Positions 1 through 12,782 of a stretch of 64,000 nucleotides of DNA are shown here, piece by piece. Source of the DNA: Calonectria ilicicola. Its lineage: Eukaryota > Ascomycota > Sordariomycetes > Hypocreales > Nectriaceae. The stretch is from assembly GCA_020809705.1 (NCBI GenBank), contig CP085828.1, forward strand, positions 2,170,001 through 2,234,000, written 5' to 3'. The translations under genes were made by a program, and so were the position numbers. Each line of letters opens with the position of its first letter. Position 1 is the first letter of the stretch. The notes under the pieces were generated by a model. The model worked only from the letters and a program-made list of their open reading frames with translations. It had not been told where the DNA came from and did no database searches.

Positions 1-1205
1 GTTGACATTAGCACAAAACACTGCGAACCATATTCGACCAACAAAACCAACCTCGATTGTAGCTAACTGCAGGATAGTCAACAGTGTTGCTACATTGTGT
101 TTCTCGCTCCTCTTCAGGGATGCCAATAGCAGAGTAACACTTCTATTATAATATTGTAGAAATGGTTTTAATTTCCCATTTGGATCTTGCAGAGTCAGAT
201 GATATGCAGAAAACCCTACCAGCGCGTTGAGTAGGGGTTCATGTCGTAAAGCAGCGCTGGGAAGAATGGTTTTGAAGAATTCGTCCGAATCATGAGGAAG
301 GCAATAGTGATAGTTGGTCATGTTTTCCACAAAATATGAGAGACATCTCTGCACTTCGGGTGTGAGATGGGACCAGTCTGCCGGTCCGAGATCTAGTGGG
401 AAATCGCTTGAGGGATATGACGTTGTGGGGAAAGATATGGGGGTCGCTATTGAGGTCGATGGAGATGAACTTTTGGTACTGCTCTGAGATGGTGCCTCCG
501 AGGCCTGTCGTCTTGGAGGGAAAGCCCCCGCGCCCTTTGATATCTTTGACATCCTTGGAGCGTTTCCGCCAGGTTCATCTTCGTCAAATATCGTTTCGAG
601 TTTGCTTTCGTGTTCTGTATCCTCATCTTCATCGGCATTTGATGATGAAGGACTTGTTTGTATCCCCAGCCCGTGTTCCTTCGATTTTCCGGAGGCCCCA
701 GTTGAACCTTTTGAATTAGCAGGTTCGGGATAAACGCATTCACGGTTTCCTTTTTTGCATCCTAACTCTAGTTAGCACCTCTCTCCGCCGAAGGAATCCT
801 GAAGCCGTACTTTCGCAAATCGGACGGGTCTCGTCACACTGGGGAAGTCTTAGCCATCTCAACCATTTTCAAATCCAGGAAGTTCCCTCCTCTTACCTTG
901 ACTCTCCGACTTCTACACATAAAACAACCCGAACGTGTTCGACGATGTTTGACATGATCTATTCCTGGCGTGGTTGGGGGGCCAGACTTCCTCCGGTTCT
1001 TTTGTGGTTTTGACGGGTTGAACATCATTGGTTCGGGGAATCCTGTAAAGTAGCCCAATTGTTGATAAGCCCCGGGCATTGGAGAGGGCGTCATGGCCAT
1101 CGGCTGTCCATGCATTTGCGGCGCAAACATCTCCTCTGGAGTGGTGACTGGGTTAAGCCCCGCTCCGGACATAGAGGACAAGAAGTGGTGATAGTAATCG
1201 CCCAT
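1..1205 (-). CDS. Zn2Cys6 transcription factor, UPC2-like class (3' part beyond window)
   Basis: Fungal binuclear zinc-cluster regulator, expected to bind DNA in the nucleus. Exons read on the minus strand are 1205-897, 838-811 and 761 to beyond position 1. Introns begin GTAAGA and GTACGG and end in CAG and TAG. Joining them completes a perfect C-x2-C-x6-C-x6-C-x2-C-x6-C cluster starting around residue 87, preceded by the basic KHRRTRSG stretch. An acidic, Ser-rich linker follows, then a helical region (WSHLTPEVQRCLSYFVEN; HEPLLNALVGFSAYHLTLQ) typical of the fungal regulators grouped with sterol regulator UPC2/ECM22. I chose the ATG at 1205 (MGDYYHHF) because the frame upstream to 1277 looks non-coding. 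Near position 51 the frame stops resembling the family after ATIE, so a further intron (GTTGGT donor) probably begins there. Target genes cannot be told from the sequence. Confidence 0.85.
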
Positions 1206-2665
1206 GATAGCAGCTAAATCACGGGCTAGCCAAGCAAACGCGATGTTTCGAGACTGACAACGAACGTCTTTGGCCAATATTGACGGCAGCGGGCGTAATT
1301 TGCATGCTTAGCGAGAATGTGGCACTGTTTAGACCACAAACCACGAACAGCGTGCGTCGGAAACTCCGAGCGAGCGGTTTTGCAAGAGCCAGGAACGTCG
1401 TTTGTACACCAGCTCCGTGTTTCCGATCCGGTGCTCTCCAAGGCAAGCAAGAACAAATCAAATGAACTTGAAGACGCCAGTCAAGCCGGGCCAGTCGTGA
1501 AGAAAAGAATCTGATGGGAATGAGATGGACGGGGGTGGGTTGAGAATTTCCAGGGGGCCAGCTGCCAATTTCTGCCTGCTGCCGGTAGAAGTGATTGGAC
1601 AGGGCCACTGTTGAGCCCTAGTCGATACTGTACTGACAACCCCCCCTTGTAGAAAACCGGCGGAGTGGTAAGGGCGTGGAGGGGGAAAGAGTGGAATAGG
1701 ATGGATGGGGAGTGTGGATGAGGATCAATATGTCAGAGTGTGGCCCAGTCCGGAGATGTCCAGAGGGTTTGGGCCAAAAGGGAGTCTACAGGGACGACTC
1801 TGTCAAGCACCTTGGGCTTGCGGATAGATCCAGGAAAGCGGCAAGATGTCCGCGGTTTAGTGAAACGTGGGTTGCAAGGGCGCTGTTTGGTTACTGGTGG
1901 GGGGCTTCCAGGATGCTTGTCAAGGAAGAGGGGTTGGCTGCTCCCAGCAGGCACATGTATGGCGGCTGAGCAGTGGAGTTGTTATGTGGTCACGTCGTGA
2001 CAACGGCAGAGAGGAGTATTGTCGATGGAGCAATCCCGGGGCCCTTTGTAGAGCCAGAAGTTAGGCGGGATGCCGTAGACTAATCAGGGGGCGTCCATTC
2101 AAGGTCTTGGGATGGCGGGGACGGCGTGGTCTTTGATGGCAACGTTGGACAATCCGGGCTGGTTAGGACCCCTGGACACAAGAGCCAGAGATGTCGTATT
2201 CTGCGGGAGAGTGCTGTCGCATGCAGACCTGACGGGGCGTCAACCGATGATCGTGGGTCTCGGGAGCCCAGCCAAATGCTATCCCTGGCGACTCTGATGA
2301 TCCGACACGACTACGGCAAGCGGCTGAACGGACAAGGCCACTAGTTGCGTGCAGTATGCAAGTGGAGGCAACGGTGTGGCAACAGAGTGAGGCGAGGGAA
2401 TTGGGTGAGTTGGGTGAAAGTGGTGTTGCTGAGTTGACGGCAGCCAGAGCCCTGTAACTTTCAAGTGCTGCCGTTGCTGCTTGTCGTGGGTGCGGATCCG
2501 GGTTGGAGATTCTGCAGAGGCGGATGGGATGGATGGGTCTGCCGGGGGTGTGAGTGGATGCGGGCGTGTGTCATTTGCGAGGAATAGAGCGCGGGAAGAA
2601 GAAACGCCAGCAAAAGGAAGAGAGGAATATGTGAGCGCGTGTGTGCATGTGTGTGTGCATGTGTG

Positions 2666-2732
<67 letters not shown>

Positions 2733-5700
2733 AGGCTAACTCGGCCGAGGAGGGGGGCGAGGCCAAGAATGGAGGCGTCAACAATAGTGGAGAGGAAAGG
2801 AGGTGAAAGTCCCTTTTGGATGCGAGATTATGTACTTTGGAAAACCCGTTGAAGAGTTGTTGTAGTGGTGGAGGTGGCCATGGTTATGTGTTGTTGTTAC
2901 CAAAGTAGTAAATGGACCAGGGACGGTTCTAAAGTAGACGACGGCCACACAGAGCAGCGATTACGACGAATTTACCCAAACAAGAGAATTTAACAGCGGT
3001 GGCCCGAGCATCAGTAATAAGAATAAGAAGGAACAACTGAACTAACACGCGGCGGAGGATATGTGATAGATTGGGCGTGGAGTGGATGGATGTTATTCCA
3101 GCAGCAGTGCAGTGGGCGCGGGGCGGCTTGACTGGGGCTGGGTTGGATGGAGGGTTGGAGGGTTGATGCGCTGGAGCACTAGAGGGGGAAGGAGCACACA
3201 CCCTGGCGGGCAGCAAGGGTACCTGAGGTAGGTGCTGATTTTCCATGGATGGCTTTTGACTCTTTTTGGCTCCGTTACCAGCGCTCCTCAGATTCTGTGA
3301 TATGTCCTCATCCCAGACCGTTAGGCCCGGCTTCTAACAGCCCAGCCCGCTAAGGTGACGCCGGATGGCAGATGGATACCGCACCCGCAGTGCCTTTTGG
3401 GCTTGGACAGGTCCCGAAAGAGCTTAAGACCGCGGAAAGGAAACCGGAGGGCTGGAGCTGATGGCGCCAAAATATCCCTTGCCCTCTAACTGTTAGTCGC
3501 CCCTCGAATGTCCATGCCCTTGACGTTTCTAGACAGCCACGCCACTGGTCCGCCTAAGTGAAAACGACGGTGGCCGACAGGAGCTGAACCTCTGGGGGCA
3601 GGTGGATCAACCGCTGTGGCGTTGTCAGGGTCGGAGCAACTACTCGTTACTCATGGTATGGTGCCTGTTTTTGGCATCTCACAGTTGCGGCCGCCGCTTG
3701 GCATCGACCACACACTCTCTGTCTGCAGAAGCACCAAACAGACCAAGTACTACTTGGAAGTGGCCGCGACCAGGGGCTGCATGGCGGTGATGCAACGCTT
3801 TGGGTGGGAGGGGCGTTTGAAGGCGCAAGGGAAAAGAAAGTCGGGCGGCCGAGGGTGTCGATGCAAACTTTGAGCGTACATACCGTCGTCACTGTCTGCT
3901 GCTCCTCTGTTCTTGGCCTGTCATTTTCTTTTTTATTTTGTCCTCCCCGTCTTGTCTCGTTGGTTCTGGTTGGGAAACAATTTTTTGAGACGTATGTCTT
4001 CCTTCCATCCATGACACCACGGCATGCCCATCACATCACGCACACATCCTTGATTCCCCCGTCGGTCCTATCCTAGTGAGTTTCCTCGGGCAGCGCTTCA
4101 CACCACGCCTCTTCCTCCCTCTCTCCCCTCCCAAGATTCTAGGGTGTTAGAACTGGACGCCGGCGTGACAGGGCATCCTGGTGTGGCATCCGTCCATGGC
4201 TCCCCGGCCGAAACACAATTATGGGATAGATGGCGATCTGATAGGGCCCGCACTGGGCCTGGACAATTGCCAGAACATGCCTCGAAAAAAAAAAAAAAGC
4301 CTTGATCAACCTGCCCCAAGCGATGGGTCCATCCCAACATCTGACAACCACCCACACTGGAAACGGCGCCTGCGTCTGGGCGCTTGGATCAATTACCGCT
4401 CTCGGCGCTCTCTCGTGGGTCGTCGCGTGGCCCGACCTAGAAACACCACAACGCCTCCGTGGCTTCGTTTTTGACTTCGACCCGACAGTTGACAATCTCT
4501 ATGGAGCGGGCCTCGGCATGCCAACACCACCATCGGCAAAGTGCTAAGACTCCGACCCTGGGTTTTGCACGGTTTTCAGCCCTGGTGGTGGTCTCTTGCT
4601 CGGCCGGACCGGAGGACTTCCGGAGGCGGAGGCCCGAAGGCAATCAGAACACGGAATTTCCCGGTCCCGTCCTTCGTCGGTCCAGCAAAGAAATCGAGTG
4701 CACACTTCACATACCTCACTTCGGAGAGATGCTTTCCGCACATGGGCTGTGCCCATCCGCCATATCCTCAATCCCCGTCTTCCGTGGTCAGGGCTTAATT
4801 AAGCACTAGGAAGAGTTCGGGCCAACCTGAAGCACAGGCCAGATGAGAAACGGGATGCGTTGGAGATTTTGTAGACGCAGCTTACCATGCTATGCTTGAC
4901 CCTGCAGCAAGCATCGCCCCCCGTCCGGTGTTTAGCTGAGATTTGGACCCAGTCCCGAATGCTCCGGCCAGGTGATGTCTCGAGCTCCTTTGTGGAAGTT
5001 GATGGCGGGCGATCGATTGCATCCGCGGCCGGCCCTGGTTGGTAAGATGCTACCTGCATCTCAATGCGATGCGTAACATTTTATAGCTCATGGGTGGTGC
5101 GCTTTTTAACTCCTGAAAGTCACGGTATGCATGCATGTACAGGCTCAAAGGCAGCTCCCTGTCGTGCGTTGGGTATTTGTTTCATCTCACGTGGTATCAC
5201 AGAATCGAATCTGGTGTCTATTCGTACATGAGATGGGCTAGGAGGAGTTGTCGTCATGAACCAAGGGGAAGCATCGGCCAAATAAGGCGGGATCCCATGA
5301 AGGAGGGGTGTCAACAAGGGCATCCATCACTTTGCTTTGTTACACGGATCGGGAGCCGCCCGTTCCAACCCAGTTCTAGAACAATATCAGCGGCATCCAA
5401 AAGGCTACAGAGTGGTTGGGCGGGTCGATATCTTGGATGTGGTTCGTGTATCCCAGCAGCTTTCCTTGCTAGGGACTTGTGTTGGTGATTCCCCTTCTGT
5501 TTCGTACAAGGGCAGAGCAGTTTGTCTCCAGGGCCCAAGATGACAAGTCATGTTCGGACCATGTTGATCTCCTCCGACAAAGTCGGCCTAACTACGCCCA
5601 GCCAACAACACTCGACTCCACTTGGAGGGTCCCGTTACAAGGCGTCTGTGTAGCTCTGGTGAGGCCGATGCCCTCACGGGCCAAATTTTCGCTCAGTAGA

Positions 5701-8700
5701 TGCAGGGTGTGGTCCAACATCCCAGCGGCTCCGTCGTCCGCTCAGCCAATCCCGGGCGATGCAACGAAAATAGATCTTCTTTTTTCAAGTATCAGTCGAC
5801 CACATTCAGCTTTTCCCATTGGGCAAGATACGGTGAGAAAATGTTTGGCGGCTGTTCTGATCTCCCGCAGTTGTAACATTCGGGACATGTACCGGCGGCT
5901 GGGCCCGTAACTGGCGGGCTTTGTGTCAGGTACGTATACTGGAGGAAATGTTGTTGATTAGTCCCTCATCTCAAAATGGCATCGCTCAGGTGCGTTGCAT
6001 TCAATGACAGCCGGGAAGATCCCTTCGGTGCTAGGCCATTGGGGGTCAGGCTGTGCTCAAAGCGTTGACGCCAGAGCGCGGTTACTGCTCCCGGCAGAGG
6101 GGGATTTCTCCCCCAGAAATCTGATTCTGGTCTACACCGGACTGGGAAATACCACTTCCCTACTTTGGTATCTGATGTGCTGCGCTGCCTTTGCTCACGG
6201 ATACAGTGCTGGACAAAGCGCGCTCTTCCCGTACCGCGGTTACCTTCGTGTGAGCGCGGGAGGGACAGTGGGTGGAATAAGTGAGGAAGAAAGGGGCGGA
6301 GTTGTACAGGGGCGGCGACTCCCGAGGTGTGTATGCTAGACGCCCAGGGTTCACAAAAGTGCATCAAAGATGTCGCTGGTGAGCGCCAATCTGCATTCCC
6401 CATTCTCAGCATCTCAAATGCTCAAATGCGAAAATCTAGTCGCCGTCATCGCGCTTTGCCGCGACCCGCTAATGTACGTTGCAAGGGCCCAGGGGGAGGG
6501 GAAGAGCGGCATCGTATCCCATTGCCCACCCCGGCACTCGACAAAGTTCGACTTGCAGCCTTGACGTCGTGCGGATTTCGAAGTGGTCCGACGAGGAAGC
6601 AAGACGCCATCCAGCGCGTCTTTAGAATGGTGCTAAAAGTTGGCACCGGCGCCTACTCAGGCATGGGGGTCGCAAGCGCCCTGGCCACAGAACGAGGACG
6701 AGCATGCCATAGAGGCCCCGCCGGCGCCACCCAGTTGAAGCAGCCAGCTCAGGACATGCAGCCGCTGGCCTGAAAAAGGAAATCTGACGGCCTACTTGGC
6801 GTAACCATCCAACCCGGGGTCAAGGATCCGGCTGCGGGTCTGCCGGTCTAGAAGCCTTCTGTTCTGTTTGAGCCCTGAGGGTGGAGGGGTCAATGTGGAC
6901 ATCGGGTGGAGCGACATGCGGGCGAAGTCAGGGCCGGTGAGAACGGGTGCATACGTAACCCGACTTTTGATAACCCCGATGACCGAGGGGAGTGAGAGGG
7001 ACTCCCCGAGAGCCTCATGGTTCTACAACAACGGGATTGACCCTGAAAACAGTTTGACCGCTTCAGTGACCCATTTTCTGTTTCGGTTTTTCTTCTTGGT
7101 GCGTTTTTCTTTTTCTCTATTTTTTGATAGGGGAAGTCCTGCGAGTCGATAATGGGCTACTTCCAATATCAATCCCGGCCTAAAATGTTTGAAGTTAAGA
7201 CAACATATATGATGGCTGATGAATATGCGGTGTTGGACCAGAAGCAAAACAACTGAGCAATCGTCTTCCCCCGCTCACGACCTTTGAGGGGGGGTGGCTC
7301 CTCCCAAGTTGTCTCCTCTTCCCCTCCACGGAGTACCAGAGGGAAAAATAATACATGCTCCCCCGAGAGTGGCAGGGCCAAGGAGAAACTAGCCTCTCCC
7401 CCACGGGTAGGCATCCCTGGATGGATATACCTGCTAGCCCTTGTCGCTTGACCCAAGCTCCTCCCCATTGCAACTTGGGCAGCAGCCCAGTGCCGGCTGT
7501 CGCTACCAAGGATTGCCACCACCCGGTCTTGGTCCTACTCCTCACCAACCTGCATATTGATTACCCTCATGTCTAGCACATGGCGGTACAATACATATGG
7601 GTCAGAAAGATCATCTCCGGTGCTCGACCCACTGCAGCGCGCTTTAGTCCACGCTTATAAATTTCTCGGTTCAGCTGTTTCGACGGACTGGTTTTTTAAC
7701 TAATTACTGATGCCGATAACATACATTGGCCCCTACGTGAAGAGCGTTCGGTGAGGAGCACAGAATGATGTTGAGACCTCATTGGATAGCACGAGAAGTG
7801 TGGCTCAGGCTCGCCGAGGTTGAAGGGGGGTATAGATGCCGCCCATCGGCCCCACCAACGGAACTGAGGTGTGAGAGAATGTGAGCCTACCAAACCCTTT
7901 TTTTTTCATCTTGTCTTTGGTTTGCCTTGTCTTGTCCATCCTTCAATTTCCCAGGATCTGCCCTGCACCACTACGGCCACCCGTCCGCCCTCCTGGCCGC
8001 AGATTCGGCCGTTCTACCCTCAGCCCAACACTAGGCGCTGCGGAAGTCTGGTGTTCCTGTGGCATCGGCCCTGTCCTGCAGATGGGGGTGCGCGCCTGTG
8101 TGTGTCACTACACAGATTATGTGTGAGTGAGGATGTGGCCGCCGGCCCAGTCGGGGTGGTATGGGTGGTATGGGTGCCATGGATGTGTGTGGGTCACCGT
8201 CATCCAGGCCCGATTGCACACACCAACAGACATTCCGCCCCAGCAGCGGCGGGTGCGAGTCCAACCCTTGCGCCAACCGCCACGTTCATCCCTCCTCCAG
8301 ACTTGATTCCAATGGGCAAACTATACAGTAGCTTGCCCGCCATTGTCCTATTTTTGGTCCGCCGGCGGTCTCGTCATGTGAGGTTGCAACGGGCATGAAC
8401 CAGCACTGCACGCTACGTATCCTCAACATGCAGCGTCGATGCTTTTATTTAACCATTGCGGATGTGTCCCAAACACCCTCCTCCAACTTACACACCACCA
8501 AGTCGAATTGACGGCCATGCCGGTACACATATAAACCAAGATTTTCCGTCACTAGTACACATGCGAGTCAGTAGTTAACGGACAAGAGGGAGAATCAGGA
8601 AAGTGGTGTGGACGGATTTTTTTGCCGTTGGCCTCGCAGTGAACAGTGCAGTAGGTACCTGAGCATCATCATATTTCTGCACGGAGCTGAGAGAGGGCAC

Positions 8701-10809
8701 GGCAAGAGTACAGATTGCGGCCTGGCTCGGGCGCTGTGGCGGGAGCGTTCCCGATATTGCCGGCTTTGCATCCCACCGACCGCCTCGAACGTGGTTTGCA
8801 TTTACAATGTCTGCCCTAAGCAGATCGTCAAGGAAAATGGCACTACGAGAATTCAGCTCCAGGCCGGTCGTTCAAAGCGGGCAGATCACTCTATGAGCCT
8901 TGACATTTCGGAGTGGGCAATTACCACCAATCACATACCACCATTTGGAATCCACAAGAATCTCGTCTGACATGGCAGGGGAGCCAGTAAAAATGCTATC
9001 TGTGACCAGCAGAAAGGGACAGGACGATGTCAGTGTCGATGCCTTATTCGATTCACTTTTCTTTTTGACGAGGGTGGCGGGGAGAAGGGGGGCAGGAAGG
9101 AGGGGTATTCGTTTCTTTTCTTTTTCTTTTAATCCCTCTCCTCTCTTCTCCTCTCCTCTCCTCTCAACACTCCTTATTCTGGCATGCTTTATTCCGAAAA
9201 GGACGCTACCCCAGTTCAGCTGAAGTGACACCGGCTTGCTCCTCCAAAATCTGTTCCACACGTTGCCCGACATCTACGTAATGAATCTCTAGCGAGCCGC
9301 GCCAGACTAACCACGAGCAAACTACCGGGAAACGGGAAAGCCAATTGACCGCTTCCAGAGCTAGACCGGTTTGTGGCGTGTATCAGGGTTCGTGGGCCGT
9401 CCCCTAAAAACGGGATGGGAGCAGCGACTAGATTTTTTTGGGACAGGTTTGGCCTGTTCTCCTTCCCTTTCTCGCTTCACACTGCTTTGTGAATATCGAC
9501 ACGTATTCTCTGCATGCCTTGGACTGAGACCGACAGGGTGGGGCAAGCGTCGTCGGTAGTCACATTTAGTCCTGTTAGACCAAGGCCTAATTATTGTGTA
9601 GAAAGGTATAGAGCTATATGACGTTTCGTAGAAATGAGCTGAGTCGAGGATAGCGCGAGCTCGGTCGGGAACGGGTGATCCGTGATCTAGTAATATGGAA
9701 TGCGGAATATCGCCTCTATGAGCTGCTTATTGAATGGCGTGCCTCGTGTCAAGCCCCATCCTATCTGTAAAGTACCTTAAATTTACCCACCTTGCGTACG
9801 TGCACACTATCATATTCTATGCCGCTTCTCGGGTGCACAGATTTTTTTTTTTCTTTTCTTTTTGACTTACATGCATCGCCCATACCCACTTGGTGTTGTC
9901 ACAAAAATTGCCAAGCGGCGTAAATCTTCTGCTGACAGGGCAAATGCAAACACACAGGTGGAAGAACCACAACCCGAGTACGTGCCTCACTTGTGCATTT
10001 GAAGGGTTGTCAAACGGTGGATACATTTCGTAGAAGAGACTATCCTGGACTGCTGCAGCTGCCCGTCCCCGTCCCCGTTCCCCCCGTTCCCGGGAGGGCT
10101 CGACCGAACTACCCTGTACCTGACAGCAGCCGCTCAAACAAATCTTGCGCGAACTGAATCAGCGGAGCCCCCACCACACACATGCTGACGCATGTTTCGA
10201 CCCAACGTGTAAGTGGAGGGTGGACTAAATGATGACTTTGCATGGAAAATCCCATTGGAGCTTAAGCCTGTGTGATGAATGATACCGGGGGTGCCAGCCT
10301 GCCATCGAGCTAAACATCTCGTCACTCCGTAACATTGCATGCGCAGCTGCTTCACATATGTAGGCAGGAAATGAAACAACACAAAAAGTAGTGCAAGATG
10401 CTGCCAGACCCTAGCCACAGATCACGCGGTTCCCAAACGGCCAATGCGCCACACCCTGCAGCGCTCAGACAATGGGGAAGGAACGGGGAGACGGGGCGAC
10501 AGGGCGTTGGAACAAGTGGACCCTTATCAACTGCAGTAGGTGCTGAGGCTAGATGGGAGAAGCTTAACGACACTTCGCTTTCGCAAAACCCAAGAAAAAG
10601 AGGGAGCAAGACACGCCAAAAAGGACCAAAGAACCCAACAACATGCCAGCGTGCCGCCAAGCTAGACGACACTGACCGACATCCAGTAGAGACATACCGC
10701 GGCAGGTCCCACGTATTCCGTCTTTCCGCCACCGCTACGCTACACTTGATTTTGCCTGCAGGCTCACTAATCGACTTGCGTGCGCTGCCGTGCCGTTGAT
10801 AACTCAGCT
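1206..10809. other. 9.6-kb stretch without a supportable gene
   Basis: Upstream region shared head-to-head by the Zn2Cys6 regulator and the MOSC protein. ORFs of 100-175 codons occur on both strands (for example 5479-5910, 5966-6412, 7871-8398). They overlap one another, lack family motifs, show no intron-phase continuity and have erratic composition. The stretch holds a long GT microsatellite near 2.7 kb, pyrimidine runs around 9.12-9.17 kb and scattered poly-A/T runs. It may contain long promoters, untranslated leaders or non-coding RNAs, which cannot be seen from sequence alone. I found no convincing tRNA. Confidence 0.5.
2672..2730. repeat. (GT)n microsatellite
   Basis: About 59 nt of uninterrupted alternating GT, preceded from about 2636 by an imperfect GTGTGCAT/GTGTG stretch. 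The opposite strand reads as a His-Thr repeat, an artefact of the dinucleotide repeat. Confidence 0.98.
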
Positions 10810-12490
10810 ATGTCTCGATCCGGCCTGGGCTTGCAGCACGAGTTAGCAGCGCATAGGCATGATGCTGCAGCAACTCTCGTGCAGCGGCCCGCCGATTCCA
10901 GCACTTTCCTACCCGAGCTGCCGGTCCAGTTCGACGCCATCACGCTCGTCCTTTTTGTCGCGACCCTGATTGCCTTCTTCATCCCCATTTTCATACTGTT
11001 CCCGCCCGTCCCTGTTGAGCGCAGCGACGCACTGGGCCAGACCCACTCCCGCCTTGGTCTGCCACCGGAGCGCTCCAACCTCCGCCGCCAACAATTGTCG
11101 GCTGCTCACGGCCCCCTGACGGGTAAGCAGCAGCCTACGGTCCAGAGCCTGTGCATCTTTCCTGTCAAATCGTGCAAGGGCATTGAGCTAGACCGGTGTA
11201 GGATTTTGCCTACGGGGCTCGAGCATGATTGTTTGTTCATGTTTGCCCAGCTGCGCGCTCCCGCCCTAGGCTATGCCTCATCTACCGGAGACGACAAACA
11301 GCCCAACCCGTTGTGGGAATCTGTGACCCAGCGCCAGCTTCCGCTCCTGGAAACGGTTCATGTTGATCTTTGGATCCCGGACCCGGCAAAGACTAGTCGG
11401 CAGTTGGGCAAAGTGGAGGATGCTTTTCTCGTACTGAGGTTCCCATGGATGGATCAAGGCTTGCGAGGCCTGATACAGTGGATCGCGTCAAAGATTAGTC
11501 GCGGCTTTCACGCGCTGCCCGAGAAAGAATTTATGCTTCCGGTCTCATTTCCCTCTGACCAGGAGATCAAGGATCGAGGCTACAACTTTGCTGACGTCAA
11601 GATTAGCAATGATGTTGTTTATGCACTCAATGTCGAAACCGAGATACCACGAGAGCTGCCCCAGTATCTCGGGTTAAAAAACAGGCTGGGATTGTTTCGA
11701 GCTAGCCCGTTACATCAGAGGGAGGAGCTGCTATGTGAAGAGCCGAAAACTGCACCGGGATATCAACCAAGCCTGTTTTTTCAAGACGGTGTAAGTGTCT
11801 TGCCAACCAACTGACAAGGAACTCCTCCCACGTAATTAACGAACAACCCCAGTATCCGCTCCACATGTTTAGCCTCACTAGCATGCAGAACCTTGATTCC
11901 TTGCTTCCCAAGGATGAGGTGATGAAGGGGCTTGACGCTTGTAGATTCCGGGCAAATATCATTAGTACGTAATGTGCCCCATTGCCCCGACCCAGAAAAG
12001 CGGACAAAATTCATATATTCTTTCTCTTTTGATATTAGTTTCCGAGAGTAAAGAATACGAGCATGAGACGTGGGACGTCATTAATCTCAAACACTCGTCA
12101 ACGAAAGAACAGTGCCAGTTCGAAGTTGCGTGCCGAACCGTTCGGTAGGTCCATGCCCGGAAAATCATTAAATAATTTCTCCACCAAAGCTAATGGAGCC
12201 ATGAAAATGGCGAGATAATTGACCCTGCAATATAATAACATTTATTGAATAGGTGCACACTTCCCGACATTGATTCCTCATCCGACATCCGGCACCAGGC
12301 AGGACCTGGCCGTGCGCTCAAGAAGTTTCGCAGCGTTGACGCGAGCGCGCCAAGGTCGGAATGCGTGGGCATGGGACTTTGGCCCTTGTTTCCGCAAGCC
12401 ACCACCGCAGAAGGGCTCGAATCGTACATCGAGGTCGGCATGTGCATAGATGTCTTGAAACACGGTTCGCGTGTCAATCTCAAACGGTAG
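10810..12490 (+). CDS. Membrane-anchored MOSC-domain protein (mARC-like)
   Basis: Probable molybdenum-cofactor enzyme of the MOSC / mitochondrial amidoxime-reducing-component group. Exons are 10810-11790, 11853-11964, 12039-12144 and 12253-12490, giving 478 residues; introns start GTAAGT, GTACGT and GTAGGT. A single transmembrane segment lies around residues 43-64, then a polar linker. The MOSC N-terminal beta-barrel starts near residue 112 (VQSLCIFPVKSCKGIELD), and the MOSC core contains CRFRANI and a late cysteine in VRCTLPDID (Cys401). That cysteine sits where mARC proteins hold the Moco-ligating Cys; this assignment is by family position, not proof. The N-terminal anchor suggests a tail facing the membrane of mitochondria or ER. 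The GTG 30 nt upstream is in frame, but the ATG at 10810 is the sensible start. The gene converges on SMC2. Confidence 0.9.
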
Positions 12491-12782
12491 CCTAGATTAA
12501 TCATCTCGCAAGAACGGGGATTATGTTTTTCTTCTTTCGCGGCAGAAAAACAAGTTCATTCATATAAAACTAAGGCAAACAAAAGATCCTCGATTATCCA
12601 TGTTCATTCATTACACATCAATCGATCATTATCTTGTCAAACCATCAACCGACCCGCGCCCAACCCCATGCTTTGCCAGCTCCAAGGTCCCATGCACGAA
12701 AGACACGCCCTAACGTTCCGTCATATCTCATGCAAGTACGCACATGCACGCACTCGTGCTTCCCCAAAATCTTAGGGCGTTT

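Noticed and set aside
2461..2784. ORF with a His-Thr repeat
   Set aside because: Product of the GT microsatellite.
5966..6773. Overlapping 148-codon ORFs on both strands
   Set aside because: They shadow each other, lack motifs and have random codon use.
7871..8398. 175-codon ORF on the plus strand
   Set aside because: Pro/Arg/Trp-rich with no motif, no splice context and GC-driven openness; overlaps opposite-strand ORFs of equal quality.
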